Assembly: GCA_027080725.1 (NCBI GenBank)
Contig: JALWRC010000087.1
Span: 1-45,049, forward strand
Source of the DNA: Saprospiraceae bacterium
GTDB lineage: Bacteria > Bacteroidota > Bacteroidia > Chitinophagales > Saprospiraceae
DNA: 45,049 nt
Direction: 5' to 3'
Below the pieces are notes generated by a model. That model did not search any database. It saw only the letters and a list, made by a program, of their open reading frames with translations, and was not told the DNA's origin. Both the position numbers and the translations under genes were made by a program. This document shows, piece after piece, positions 14,496-23,185 of the stretch (position 1 is the stretch's first letter; the number at the start of each line of letters is the position of its first letter).

Positions 14496-15099
14496 GATTA
14501 AAATGTTTGGCTACGAGCTTTTGATATCTTTCTATCATCCGCATAATTTCTTCAAAACCGGCTCTTTTCAATCCTTCACTTATGGTGCTTGTAGATTTAT
14601 TTAATAGATTGGCTAATTCCTTCTGATTCAGTTCCGGATTCTCAAGTGCGACTTTAACTATTTTAGCGGTATTGGGCAACCATCTATCCATTACTAATAG
14701 CGCCAGGGAAAGGTATAGATTAACTTCTTCATCAAACTCTTTATCAGGCGATCTGACGGCTAAGGTCCTTTTCTTTAGCTCATCAAAGCATCTACCGGAG
14801 TAAGTATAAGCATTTCCGGATGACTCGGTAATCCGTTCCGAACCGGAGGCCTCTTCTCCCAAACCAATCGCCATTCTCACATCGATATTCTTTGTTTGCT
14901 TCACTACCGTCTTGATATAAATGGCCGCTTCCAGCGCTTTTTCAGGTGCCAGTTTAACCTGATAACTATCCCCTCGATAAATTTCCCATTCTTCCGGAGA
15001 GTTACCCAATTTGTTCAATGCACCTTTAAGCCTATCCATCCATTTATTATCGGGGGCCTCACCCGAATTAATGATGTCACCTGTGATTACAGCTATCAT
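14452..15099 (-). CDS. SatD family protein
   Basis: The 215-residue product matches SatD: MIAVITGDIINSG (Asp8), EIYRGDSYQVKL (Asp44), IDVRMAIGLGEE (about 72-83), GNAYTYSGRCFDEL (about 95-108), then a helix-turn-helix (NQKELANLLNKSTSTISEGL in order, about 158-177). The first part is laid out like a class III nucleotide cyclase/GGDEF fold with both metal-binding Asp positions kept; that is my inference. The start at 15099 gives the family N-terminus; an upstream extension to 15147 would not. It overlaps the DUF3307 gene by 44 bp. Three palindromic repeats lie 52-129 bp upstream and may be its operators. Confidence 0.87.
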   Translation of the reverse strand: MIAVITGDIINSGEAPDNKWMDRLKGALNKLGNSPEEWEIYRGDSYQVKLAPEKALEAAIYIKTVVKQTKNIDVRMAIGLGEEASGSERITESSGNAYTYSGRCFDELKKRTLAVRSPDKEFDEEVNLYLSLALLVMDRWLPNTAKIVKVALENPELNQKELANLLNKSTSTISEGLKRAGFEEIMRMIERYQKLVAKHFNHGFSLKVDTSALCR

Positions 15100-15150
15100 A
15101 ATAATGTAATATTTACCCAAAGATACAACCCATATATCAGACTGCAAAAT

Positions 15151-15228
15151 AATTCGGTGATTTTGCCGAATTATCCCAAATTCGGTGATTTTGCCGAATT
15201 ATCCCAAATTCGGTGATTTTGCCGAATT
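15151..15228. repeat. Three tandem 28-bp palindromic repeats upstream of satD
   Basis: Units start at 15151, 15179 and 15207. Each is AATTCGG-TGATTTTG-CCGAATT, the first two followed by the spacer ATCCCA; the three palindromes are identical. The array begins at the psd stop codon and ends 52 bp before the satD ATG (reading on the minus strand). Perfect conservation and regular spacing suggest a repeated operator, perhaps for the SatD helix-turn-helix. A terminator role for psd is less likely as no T-run follows. Confidence 0.9.
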
Positions 15229-16034
15229 TAACCGCACAAATGCTGCCCCAAAAGCACCCTTGCGACGGGTTCCAATGTGATGGTATCGAGGATTCGGTTG
15301 TCCATGAGGAGCAAGACGGTGGAGCCCAACTCGAAGTAACCGAGTTCTTCAGATTTGCGGAGGTCATAACTGACCCACTCCTCAAATCCCCTTCGCTTTT
15401 TAATCCTCGCATCCCAATCCTCGATAAAACTCAATACTGTCTTGCCGACAATCATCGCCCCGATAAATACAAAGTCAAAACGCCCGTAGGAACAGCTACC
15501 ACTCAAGACGACGCGTTCGTTTTTGCAATAGAGTTGGGAAATCTTCAAAACGCTTTTCTCATTGACGGGATAGAGCTTGCCCGGGATATAGGCGATGCGG
15601 TCTATCCTCATATCAAATGGGGCATGCACCCGGTGGTAATCGCCGGGAGACAAGTAAATCGTCGCGAAGCTACCGGTCGCAAAGGGTTCGAAGGTGGTAA
15701 TTTTTCTTTGGTCGGCCAACTTTCCTTTGCACTGGATGATCTTGGACGCCTTTAGCAAGCCCCCATTGAAGTAGTAGCCCTCCGCCGGGGATGCGATACC
15801 GGACTCAAATTGCCGGACTCCGGGCTTCCACTTCCTTGTAAAAAACTCGTTGAAGGTCTTGACCTGGCGAATGTCAAAATCAAACTGTTCCAGGTCTATC
15901 TTATATATCCGGCAATACACCCGCACTGCCATTCGAACGACGAAGCCGGGAAACCGGGTGCCGGCCAACCAGCCTATGACACGTGTCACCCGCTGCTGTC
16001 CCAATAGATTGATAATATGAACTCCTATGGCCAT
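15228..16034 (-). CDS. psd: Phosphatidylserine decarboxylase proenzyme
   Basis: The 268-residue product is the membrane-associated pyruvoyl enzyme that makes phosphatidylethanolamine. The self-cleavage motif LGST (236-239, cleavage before Ser238) and the SPGDYHRVHAPF block (129-140, including His134) are present. In most members the first motif is SPxDG, whose Asp belongs to the self-cleavage triad; here it reads SPAEG (82-86), an Asp-to-Glu change. It follows aacS after 8 bp and shares its transcript. Its stop codon abuts the palindrome array, and a new cassette (satD-DUF3307) follows. Confidence 0.94.
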   Translation of the reverse strand: MAIGVHIINLLGQQRVTRVIGWLAGTRFPGFVVRMAVRVYCRIYKIDLEQFDFDIRQVKTFNEFFTRKWKPGVRQFESGIASPAEGYYFNGGLLKASKIIQCKGKLADQRKITTFEPFATGSFATIYLSPGDYHRVHAPFDMRIDRIAYIPGKLYPVNEKSVLKISQLYCKNERVVLSGSCSYGRFDFVFIGAMIVGKTVLSFIEDWDARIKKRRGFEEWVSYDLRKSEELGYFELGSTVLLLMDNRILDTITLEPVARVLLGQHLCG

Positions 16035-16042
16035 CGATTAAT

Positions 16043-18001
16043 TTACTTGATTTTCATAGCTTCACGGACAAAAAAGTCAACGGTCTCCGGATTCTTCATA
16101 GCCCCGATATTGATGGATTTGTCCAAGGGCATACCCAGCAGGATTCGTTTGACAGGTGCTTCCATCTTCTTGCCGCTAATAGTGGTGGGGATGCCGGGGC
16201 AGGCAATAATATCATCCGGCACATGCCGTGGACTGTAAGCAGATCGAAGGGCGGCACTCACCTTCTTTTTCAGTTCATCCGTCAGGGCTGCCTCCTCTGT
16301 CATGACCACATACATAGGCATATAGTGGCGGCCACCCGGAAGTTCCAAATTGACTACCAGTGCTTCCTGGATTTCCGGGAACTTTTCCACAACATTGTAG
16401 ATTTCAGCTGTACCTATGCGCACTCCGTGTCGATTGAGCGTGGCATCGCTCCGGCCGTAGATAATGATGGAATCCCGCTCTGTGATCTCAATCCAATCGC
16501 CGTGTCGCCAGATGCCGGGAAACATCGAAAAATAACTGTCTTTGTACCGTTTCATACCTGCATCCCCCCAGAAAAATACCGGCATAGAAGGCATGGGGTG
16601 CTTAATCACCATCTCACCCACTTCCCCCCGGACAGAATTGCCCCCCACATCCCACGCATCGAGGTCACAGCCCAATGCCCGGCACTGAATCTCCCCCTCA
16701 TAAACCGGGCGCTCCGGACATCCACCCACAAACGCCGTACACACATCAGTCCCGCCGCTCATAGAGCACAACCAAACCGAATTGCTTATCTCTTCCATCA
16801 CATATTTAAATCCCTCCGGTGGAAGAGGGGCTCCGGTCGAGCCTATACTGCGCATAGGCTGCAAATTCAGGGACCTTCCCGGTGTAATCTTCCTTTTCAT
16901 ACATGCCACGATAAATGGGGCACTCGTACCAAAGTGGTGAATGGGAAGTTCGGAGGCGTATTTCCACAACACATTCAAATCCGGATAGCCCGGATTGCCC
17001 TCGTATAAGACGATGCGTGCCCCCAACAAGGGAGCAGCGTTGACAAAGTTCCACATCATCCACCCCGTAGTCGAAAACCAAAAGAAATTCTCCCCGGACC
17101 GGACATCGTTATGAAAGGCCAAATATTTCATATGCTCCAACAAAACGCCCCCGTGTCCATGTGTAATTGCCTTGGGTTTGCCTGTGGTTCCCGAAGAGTA
17201 AAGCACCCAAATCGGATGACCGAAAGGCACCCGGACAAACTGCAATTCCTCTGATGAAGCCTTCGGTAAATCATCCCAAAAAAGGTAACGCTCGTCCGGC
17301 CTCTGTATCTCTTTCTGCTCCTTCAAAAACGGAATCAACACCACCCGCTCAATGGAGGGAATAGCCCCGACAATCTTTTGGACGACTTCCATTTTATCGT
17401 ACGGCTTTCCGCTATACGTATAACCATCACCCGCCAATAAAACCTTGGGTTCGACCTGTGCCAACCGGTCGATCACGCTTTCCGCTCCAAAATCGGGAGA
17501 GCAACTCGACCAAATGGCTCCGATAGAGGAAGCCGCCAAAAAACCGATAGTCGCCTCAGGGATATTGGGCAAGAAGGCTCCCACCCGATCGCCTTTTTGT
17601 ACGCCGGCTTCCAGGAGAAACTTCCTTAATCGAGCCGTCTCCCTTCGGATTTCCTCCCAATTCAAAGTCCTTTCTCTCCCGCGTTCATCCCGCCAAAAAA
17701 TACCGGGATCTCCGGCCTTTTTGTTTCTGAAGATGTGCTCAGCATAATTCAAGTCTACCCCTTCAAACCACCGCGTACCCGGCATCTTCCCGGCCGCTAC
17801 CTCTTCATAACTTCCGCTGTAGTCGATCTCAAAATAACGCATAAGGGACTCCCAAAAACGGGAAATATCCTGTACGGACCACTCCCAGAGATCTTTGTAT
17901 TCTGCAAATTGAACATGGTAGTGCTTGGCCAACCACGCTCGATAATCATTCAGACGGCTGTGGCTTTTCATTTGCTCAGATGGAATCCAAAGTGGCTTCA
18001 T
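16043..18001 (-). CDS. aacS: Acetoacetyl-CoA synthetase
   Basis: The 652-residue acyl-adenylating enzyme has the family N-terminus (LWIPSEQMKSHSRLNDYRAWL in order) and the AMP-binding P-loop YSSGTTGKPKA (about 263-273). Also present are TTGWMMWN, the GRSDATLNRHGVRIGTAEIY region (in order, about 520-540) and the C-terminal catalytic-Lys region SGKKMEAPVKR (about 611-621). It activates acetoacetate to acetoacetyl-CoA with ATP. The length agrees with the family. It is the first gene of an operon with psd, with a candidate -7 box at 18033-18040. Confidence 0.95.
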   Translation of the reverse strand: MKPLWIPSEQMKSHSRLNDYRAWLAKHYHVQFAEYKDLWEWSVQDISRFWESLMRYFEIDYSGSYEEVAAGKMPGTRWFEGVDLNYAEHIFRNKKAGDPGIFWRDERGRERTLNWEEIRRETARLRKFLLEAGVQKGDRVGAFLPNIPEATIGFLAASSIGAIWSSCSPDFGAESVIDRLAQVEPKVLLAGDGYTYSGKPYDKMEVVQKIVGAIPSIERVVLIPFLKEQKEIQRPDERYLFWDDLPKASSEELQFVRVPFGHPIWVLYSSGTTGKPKAITHGHGGVLLEHMKYLAFHNDVRSGENFFWFSTTGWMMWNFVNAAPLLGARIVLYEGNPGYPDLNVLWKYASELPIHHFGTSAPFIVACMKRKITPGRSLNLQPMRSIGSTGAPLPPEGFKYVMEEISNSVWLCSMSGGTDVCTAFVGGCPERPVYEGEIQCRALGCDLDAWDVGGNSVRGEVGEMVIKHPMPSMPVFFWGDAGMKRYKDSYFSMFPGIWRHGDWIEITERDSIIIYGRSDATLNRHGVRIGTAEIYNVVEKFPEIQEALVVNLELPGGRHYMPMYVVMTEEAALTDELKKKVSAALRSAYSPRHVPDDIIACPGIPTTISGKKMEAPVKRILLGMPLDKSINIGAMKNPETVDFFVREAMKIK

Positions 18002-18032
18002 GAGTAGGTAAGTTTTTGTCTATCAATGGCAA

Positions 18033-18040
18033 CAAATATA
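18033..18040 (-). promoter_or_regulatory. -7 box of the aacS-psd operon
   Basis: Read on the minus strand the site is TATATTTG, a fit to TAnnTTTG, about 32 bp before the aacS ATG. No good -33 TTG is seen at the expected distance. Confidence 0.4.
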
Positions 18041-18190
18041 TCTAATCTTGTCCGCCTTGCCATTGGGGCCATAAAGGTACAAATATACCACAACTCTCTT
18101 TGGGCAAAAGCATCAGCCCCCTACAATACCGCCTTAAGTTCCTTTGTAAAATAAAGCTTTTTCCACTTGGAAATACTTTTCCAATAAACC

Positions 18191-20002
18191 CTACACCGAC
18201 ACTATAATCATCGTGGAAGTGCCTTCACCGGGTTGTGTTTGGATATTGAGTTCCGCCTTTAGGTAATTCACCCGAGAGAGGATGTTCTCTACCCCCATAC
18301 CTCTACGGATATTCTCCCGGTCGTATCCCTTGCCATCATCCTCTACCAGCACATGCAGCTCCCCTTCATCTTCTGTCAACTGAACAAGAATTTCGTTCGC
18401 TTCGGCATGCTTAATGCTATTGTGCAAGAGCTCCTGTACGATGCGATAGATGTGAATAGCCTTCGAACTGGGAATCTCGGTGTGTAGTCCATAAGCTTGA
18501 AAGATAATATCGGCGGAAGAGATATCCTGATATTTCATCACCAGATCATTAACAGCTTGCTCGAGTCCTAGATTGGCCAAGGCGCCGGGCTGTAGATTGG
18601 AGGAGATCGTACGCACCTCCGTACATGCGAGATCGAGCAGATGGTTAATGCGCAACAATTCCTTGCTGTCCTCCGACTCGGTATTGCACTGGGGCAGCGC
18701 ATCGTAATGCAACTTGATAGTGGAGAGGAGCCCACCCAGGCTATCGTGCAAGTCCTTGGCGATGCGATTGCGCTCGAGCTCCTGTCCCCTTACCATCGAC
18801 TCCATCGAACTAATCTGCTTGGCATTCTCCATTTCGATAAGTTGTTGTTGATTGATTTTTTCCTTTTGCTCGAGGATAATCTGGTTTGAACGGAGTTTGT
18901 TTTGATAGTAAAGTACCAAAAAAAACACGGCAATTACCATGGCACCCAAAGAGAACAACAACGCTTTTTGAGACACCTCGTTTAACCGCCCCTGAATCTT
19001 AGCCACCTTGCGTTCACTTTCGAGGGCGATTATTTCTTTTTGTTTTTGACGGGTCTCGTATTTGACGATCAATTTGTTAATAATCGCCTGCCGCTCTTTA
19101 TTAAGCAGACTGTCATTGAGGGCGCTGTATTGGTGTAGCATCAGGTTGGCACTGGCATAATTCTCTATCTTCTCCAGATTGGCGGCCAAAGCCTTATAGA
19201 GTTTTAGTTTCAGAAAAGCATTGTTCTGAATCTTCTCTACTTCCAACGCCTTGAGCAACACCTTCACAGCCTCATCATACTGCCCTGTCCGGCTGTATAC
19301 TTTAGACAGTGCGTAAAGGGCATTGGTATAAAATGGTGAAGCTCCGATATGCTCGCTGATGTTAATCGCCTTATCCAGGCTCTTTTTGGCCTTTTCATAC
19401 TCCTGAAGCTGCAATAGATAGAGTCCTTGGTTGATTAAAGTGTGCAGCCGGATGTTTATGTTCTTGATCTTCCTGTTGAGTGCTGCCGAAGCCAAAATAT
19501 GCCGGCGTGCGAGATCTGAATCACCGCGTTCGAGATTGATACGGGAAAGATATGCCCACGCCATTGCCAAATGCAACGTATCCTTTTCCATTTGATAATA
19601 CTTGATAGCCTCCCTCAGGTGTTCCTCCGCTTCCTTATTGTATCCGAGTTGGATATAGGCATCGGACAATTTCAACTTTGCCAGGTAGTAAGCCGAGGTA
19701 TCGCCTTTATTCTGCAGGTAATTAAGACTGCGCGTAAAATATTCCACAGCAGCGAGATAGTCATTGTCCTTGGCTTCCTCTCTGGCATGAATTAATAATC
19801 GTTTCAACATGGCTGTACTATCCATTTCCTCCTCTTCTCTAACCAAATTTTCATACCACTCAATTTCGGGAAAATCTATACTACCCTTAGGCGGAGACTC
19901 AGACTGTGCTTGTAGAGAAACGATGGAGATATTAAGTATAAGGTATAAGATCAGGAGGTATGAAATGGTAAAAAACCGGACATATCTTAAAGTGTTTTCC
20001 AT
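18191..20002 (-). CDS. TPR-containing sensor histidine kinase (NarL-partner type)
   Basis: The 603-residue product has an N-terminal signal/anchor (about 10-32) and a periplasmic TPR array (about 65-295). A coiled coil and one transmembrane helix (347-366) follow, then a HisKA_3 dimerisation helix with RIAKDLHDSLGG (phospho-His419) and an HATPase domain (HNSIKHA at 527-533, DDGKGYD at 555-561, GMGVENI at 568-574). Such kinases in Bacteroidota sense unknown envelope signals. Its regulator gene lies 19 bp upstream on the same strand, so the pair is an operon. Confidence 0.95.
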   Translation of the reverse strand: MENTLRYVRFFTISYLLILYLILNISIVSLQAQSESPPKGSIDFPEIEWYENLVREEEEMDSTAMLKRLLIHAREEAKDNDYLAAVEYFTRSLNYLQNKGDTSAYYLAKLKLSDAYIQLGYNKEAEEHLREAIKYYQMEKDTLHLAMAWAYLSRINLERGDSDLARRHILASAALNRKIKNINIRLHTLINQGLYLLQLQEYEKAKKSLDKAINISEHIGASPFYTNALYALSKVYSRTGQYDEAVKVLLKALEVEKIQNNAFLKLKLYKALAANLEKIENYASANLMLHQYSALNDSLLNKERQAIINKLIVKYETRQKQKEIIALESERKVAKIQGRLNEVSQKALLFSLGAMVIAVFFLVLYYQNKLRSNQIILEQKEKINQQQLIEMENAKQISSMESMVRGQELERNRIAKDLHDSLGGLLSTIKLHYDALPQCNTESEDSKELLRINHLLDLACTEVRTISSNLQPGALANLGLEQAVNDLVMKYQDISSADIIFQAYGLHTEIPSSKAIHIYRIVQELLHNSIKHAEANEILVQLTEDEGELHVLVEDDGKGYDRENIRRGMGVENILSRVNYLKAELNIQTQPGEGTSTMIIVSV

Positions 20003-20021
20003 AGCAATGCAGACTGTGGGA

Positions 20022-20669
20022 TTAATCCAAAAGTCCCTTTTCCAAAGTAATGCGTACCAACCCGGCAGTATTGCGAACTCCCAACTTGGACATCAGGCTT
20101 CTCCGGTGGCTTTCTACCGTCTTTAATCCGATAATGAGCTTGTCCGCTATCTCTTGATTGGTAAACTCCTTGACCACTAAATCGAGTACTTCTTTCTCTC
20201 TTCGCGAAAGTTTCGGGATGAGCATGGACCCCATTTTGCGTTGATTCTTCTTGTGGAGCATTCCATTCACGATGGTATTCATCACCGCTTCACTAAAGTA
20301 CTTTTCACCCTTGGAAACTGTCCGGATGGCTCGTATGAGCTCCTTTTTACCCGTATTTTTCAAGATATATCCCAAGGCACCGTGCTTCGTAATCTCCTTG
20401 ACATAGCTGTGTTCGTTGTACATCGAGAGGGCAAGAATCTTGACATTGGGATGCTCTTTGGTAATGCGCTTGGCGACATCGATACCCGACATGCGCGGGA
20501 GGTTGACATCCAATAAGATGACATCTATCTTCTGGTTGTACAAAATCCTGAATACCGACGGGCCATCAAAACAACTCGCCACCACACGCATGTCTGTCTC
20601 CGTCGATAATATGGAGGTTATCCCATCGACAAACATCTCATGGTCATCTGCAATTAATAATTTGATCAT
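20022..20669 (-). CDS. NarL/LuxR family response regulator
   Basis: The 215-residue product has a receiver domain (about 1-120, acidic pair at Asp8-Asp9 and phospho-acceptor Asp54 in ILLDVNLP, conserved Lys in YILKNTGK). A GerE-type helix-turn-helix follows (about 148-210, LSRREKEVLDLV, then KTVESHRRSLMSKLGV). It is the natural partner of the kinase at 18191-20002. Targets are not deducible. Confidence 0.96.
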   Translation of the reverse strand: MIKLLIADDHEMFVDGITSILSTETDMRVVASCFDGPSVFRILYNQKIDVILLDVNLPRMSGIDVAKRITKEHPNVKILALSMYNEHSYVKEITKHGALGYILKNTGKKELIRAIRTVSKGEKYFSEAVMNTIVNGMLHKKNQRKMGSMLIPKLSRREKEVLDLVVKEFTNQEIADKLIIGLKTVESHRRSLMSKLGVRNTAGLVRITLEKGLLD

Positions 20670-20856
20670 AGTGAAATATTTTGCGCATAGCTTCGGGTGT
20701 ACCGCCTTGCAACACCTTAAAACACAAAATGGGATAAGTCGCCTATGACGGGGAAAAGACTATAATTGGAATGAAAGCATTCCCCCGTAATCACTAAGCA
20801 CCACAAAGATACGTTTTTTTGAAGATTTCACCAAATGCGTATGTATTAGGTGTGTA

Positions 20857-22746
20857 TTAGTATTCATTGACCAGTTTCATATCAAATCGATGAATGAGGT
20901 TAACCAAGTCAGGATTCTCCGCTACCATTTTCTCGTATTTCTCCTTATCCGTCATAAATGGATTCTTAACGGGTTCGCCCTTGGTTGCTTGACGAACGAC
21001 GGTGATGGAAAGCGAAATGTCGTAATCGTCGTAATAGCTCCGGATTGCATCCATCAATGCCGTCTCCTGCAAGACAATATTCTTCTCCAGCTGGGAACCC
21101 AACTGTACCAGGACCGTCTTTTCTTTTATCTCAAGAACAGCCTGCTTGAGCGTTTGCTTTATAGACGGGGAAGGGCATTTTTCTGCGTATTCCATCCATA
21201 TATTCTTGACTTTTTCAAGGCCAATTCCCTTGATGCCATTTCCATTCTTCTTTCCTTCTTCCGCTATTTGCGATTCGAGATTGTCCAGGCGGGGAATCCG
21301 GGGAATCAGATCATCCAGCTTCCTCTTCTTTGAAGCAATAACCCTGGGCCGCTTCATCGCTTCATCCAGTGAATTGCCAGGGTCTTCCGGTCCCTCCTTG
21401 ACAGGAGATTCCTCCATTATTGGTGACGTCTCAGCTTTCTCCTCCACAGGCTGGGGAACTTCTTCTGTTACCGGAGGTTTATCTTCGATTTCAGAGGTTT
21501 GTCCGGCGGGGTTGGATGATTCTTCCTTTTGTTTTGGAGAAGGGTCGTGGTCTTCCTGCCTTGCAATTGTGGGTTCGGCTTCCTGCTCAACGCGCTTATC
21601 GGATATTACCGGACTTTTTTTTTCCTGTGTCTCCAGCAGCGCCCCGTTTATCCTGCGGTGGATGTAGGTCAGTTTTGCCAAAACCATTTCCAGATGAAGC
21701 CGTTTGTTGTCAGCCCGGGGGTAGTGGACATCCGCTTGGTTGAGGGCATCCAATGCGGACAACAAAAATCCGGTTGAACAGCGGCCGGATTGCTCTAACA
21801 ATCGCCCTTTGGTATGCTCAGAACCTGGTATAAAACCGACGGTGTCGGGATATTTTGCCATGAGCAAATTTCTCAGATGCTCAGACAATCCAATGAGGAC
21901 CTGATGTTCATCGAAGCCCTTATTGACAATCTCCTCCAATAATGTAATCACCGCGGGAAGGTTCTCTGTCAAAAACGCGTCCGTAAAGCGAAAGAAATGC
22001 TCAAAATCGAGAATATGAAGGCTTTGGATGACGGCCTTGTAAGTAATCTTTTTATCGGACGCGGAGGATATCCTGTCAAAGATCGACAAGGCATCCCGCA
22101 TGGCTCCATCGGCCTTTACCCCGATGAGGTAGAGCGCTTCTTCTTCAGCGGTAATTCCCTCTTGCTCACATATCTGTTGGAGCTGTTTCACAATGATATC
22201 CGGTCCGATTCTATTGAAGTCATATATCTGGCAACGCGAAAGTATAGTGGGAAGTATCTTGTGTTTTTCGGTCGTCGCCAGTATAAAAATCGCATAATCC
22301 GGCGGTTCCTCCAAGGTCTTCAAAAACGCATTGAAGGCGGTGGTGGTCAACATGTGTACCTCGTCGATAATAAACACCTTGTATTTGCCCATATAAGGGG
22401 GAACCCGCACTTTCTCGACCAGTTGATGGATGTGCTCTACCTTATTATTGGAGGCCCCGTCCATCTCAAAAACATTGAAAGAGGCGTTTTTGGCAAATGC
22501 CTGGCAAGAATCACAGGTGCCACAGGGTTCAAACTGCTCATTCGGCTGCTCACAGTTGATTACCTTGGCCAAAATCCGGGCGCAAGTGGTCTTACCCACC
22601 CCTCGGGGACCGCTAAACAAAAAAGCATGGGCCAACTGCCCCTTGCGCAAAGCGTTCTTCAAAGTAGAAGTTATTTGCTCTTGTCCGAGCACTTCTTCGA
22701 AGCGCGATGGCCGGTATTTTCTCGCCGATACAACGTAATTGCTCAC
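20857..22746 (-). CDS. dnaX: DNA polymerase III subunit gamma/tau
   Basis: The 629-residue clamp-loader ATPase has P-loop GPRGVGKT (46-53), zinc-binding Cys residues at about 65, 75, 78 and 81, and Walker B IIDEVHML (126-133). The sensor-1 motif ILATTEKHKILPTILSRCQ (in order) is also present. A long acidic, Pro-rich linker (about 385-470) precedes a tau-type C-terminal domain. No obvious slippery heptamer for a gamma form was noticed. It is a single gene with its own promoter at 22824-22856. Confidence 0.97.
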   Translation of the reverse strand: MSNYVVSARKYRPSRFEEVLGQEQITSTLKNALRKGQLAHAFLFSGPRGVGKTTCARILAKVINCEQPNEQFEPCGTCDSCQAFAKNASFNVFEMDGASNNKVEHIHQLVEKVRVPPYMGKYKVFIIDEVHMLTTTAFNAFLKTLEEPPDYAIFILATTEKHKILPTILSRCQIYDFNRIGPDIIVKQLQQICEQEGITAEEEALYLIGVKADGAMRDALSIFDRISSASDKKITYKAVIQSLHILDFEHFFRFTDAFLTENLPAVITLLEEIVNKGFDEHQVLIGLSEHLRNLLMAKYPDTVGFIPGSEHTKGRLLEQSGRCSTGFLLSALDALNQADVHYPRADNKRLHLEMVLAKLTYIHRRINGALLETQEKKSPVISDKRVEQEAEPTIARQEDHDPSPKQKEESSNPAGQTSEIEDKPPVTEEVPQPVEEKAETSPIMEESPVKEGPEDPGNSLDEAMKRPRVIASKKRKLDDLIPRIPRLDNLESQIAEEGKKNGNGIKGIGLEKVKNIWMEYAEKCPSPSIKQTLKQAVLEIKEKTVLVQLGSQLEKNIVLQETALMDAIRSYYDDYDISLSITVVRQATKGEPVKNPFMTDKEKYEKMVAENPDLVNLIHRFDMKLVNEY

Positions 22747-22823
22747 TGTGTTACTTTAGTGGATATTTTATGATGGAGTCTACTCCGAAAGGCGTCAAAG
22801 GCAATCTACCTTCAAGCCGGGTA

Positions 22824-22856
22824 CAAATATATAAATTTTTTCTATTCTTGCCTCAA
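22824..22856 (-). promoter_or_regulatory. Promoter of dnaX
   Basis: On the minus strand TTG (22856-22854), a 22-bp spacer and TATATTTG (22831-22824) match the Bacteroidota consensus. Transcription would start near 22818, leaving a leader of roughly 70 nt before the dnaX ATG. Confidence 0.65.
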
Positions 22857-23033
22857 TCTGTGTATGCATCACAAACTGCACTAACCTATGGCAAACGGCC
22901 GGGAAGAACTCCGGCGCCAAAGCTAACAAGGGAAGACTTGGGAGCAATGAATACACGCAGGGACGATTGGCGCAAACCTGGAAACTGTGCAGCTAGTGTT
23001 TCAGAAACTAAATAAATACAGTATAGAGTGTAC

Positions 23034-23119
23034 AGACGCAATGCATTGCGTCTTCTATCTTCCCCTGACTCTTCGTTGCTCAAACAGTCATTATGCTGCG
23101 GCATAACTCCCGTTTGAGC
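23034..23119. repeat. Composite palindromic repeat
   Basis: A perfect palindrome with core GACGCAATGCATTGCGTC lies at 23034-23053. It is followed by a hairpin with arms GCTCAAAC (23078-23085) and GTTTGAGC (23112-23119) and an inner pair TATGC/GCATA (23092-23096, 23101-23105). Palindromes of this GACGC-type are known to me as dispersed repeats in other bacteria. The surrounding 22747-23185 holds no supported gene besides the dnaX promoter. Confidence 0.6.
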
Positions 23120-23173
23120 GCCTCGTGCTCCACCCCCTCCCCTATCACCCTTTCTCAAATCCTCAAAATTGTT

Positions 23174-23181
23174 TAAATTTG
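23174..23181 (+). promoter_or_regulatory. -7 box of the barrel gene at 23186
   Basis: TAAATTTG lies four bases before the ATG, the same distance as in the MNT operon, so a leaderless transcript is possible. A -33 TTG is not evident. Confidence 0.4.
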
Positions 23182-23185
23182 CTCT

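Noticed and set aside
15151-15228. CRISPR array
   Set aside because: The units are palindromes separated by only a 6-bp constant spacer, with no variable spacers and no cas genes nearby.
16223-17008. A 261-codon frame antisense to aacS
   Set aside because: It lies wholly within a well-supported acyl-CoA synthetase gene on the other strand and shows no family resemblance.
21997-22773. A 258-codon frame antisense to dnaX
   Set aside because: It is a shadow of the conserved dnaX ATPase domain; it has no motif of its own.
22886-23158. A 90-codon frame on the minus strand upstream of the barrel gene at 23186
   Set aside because: It crosses the palindrome and the hairpin, and its residues are simply the translation of these repeats.
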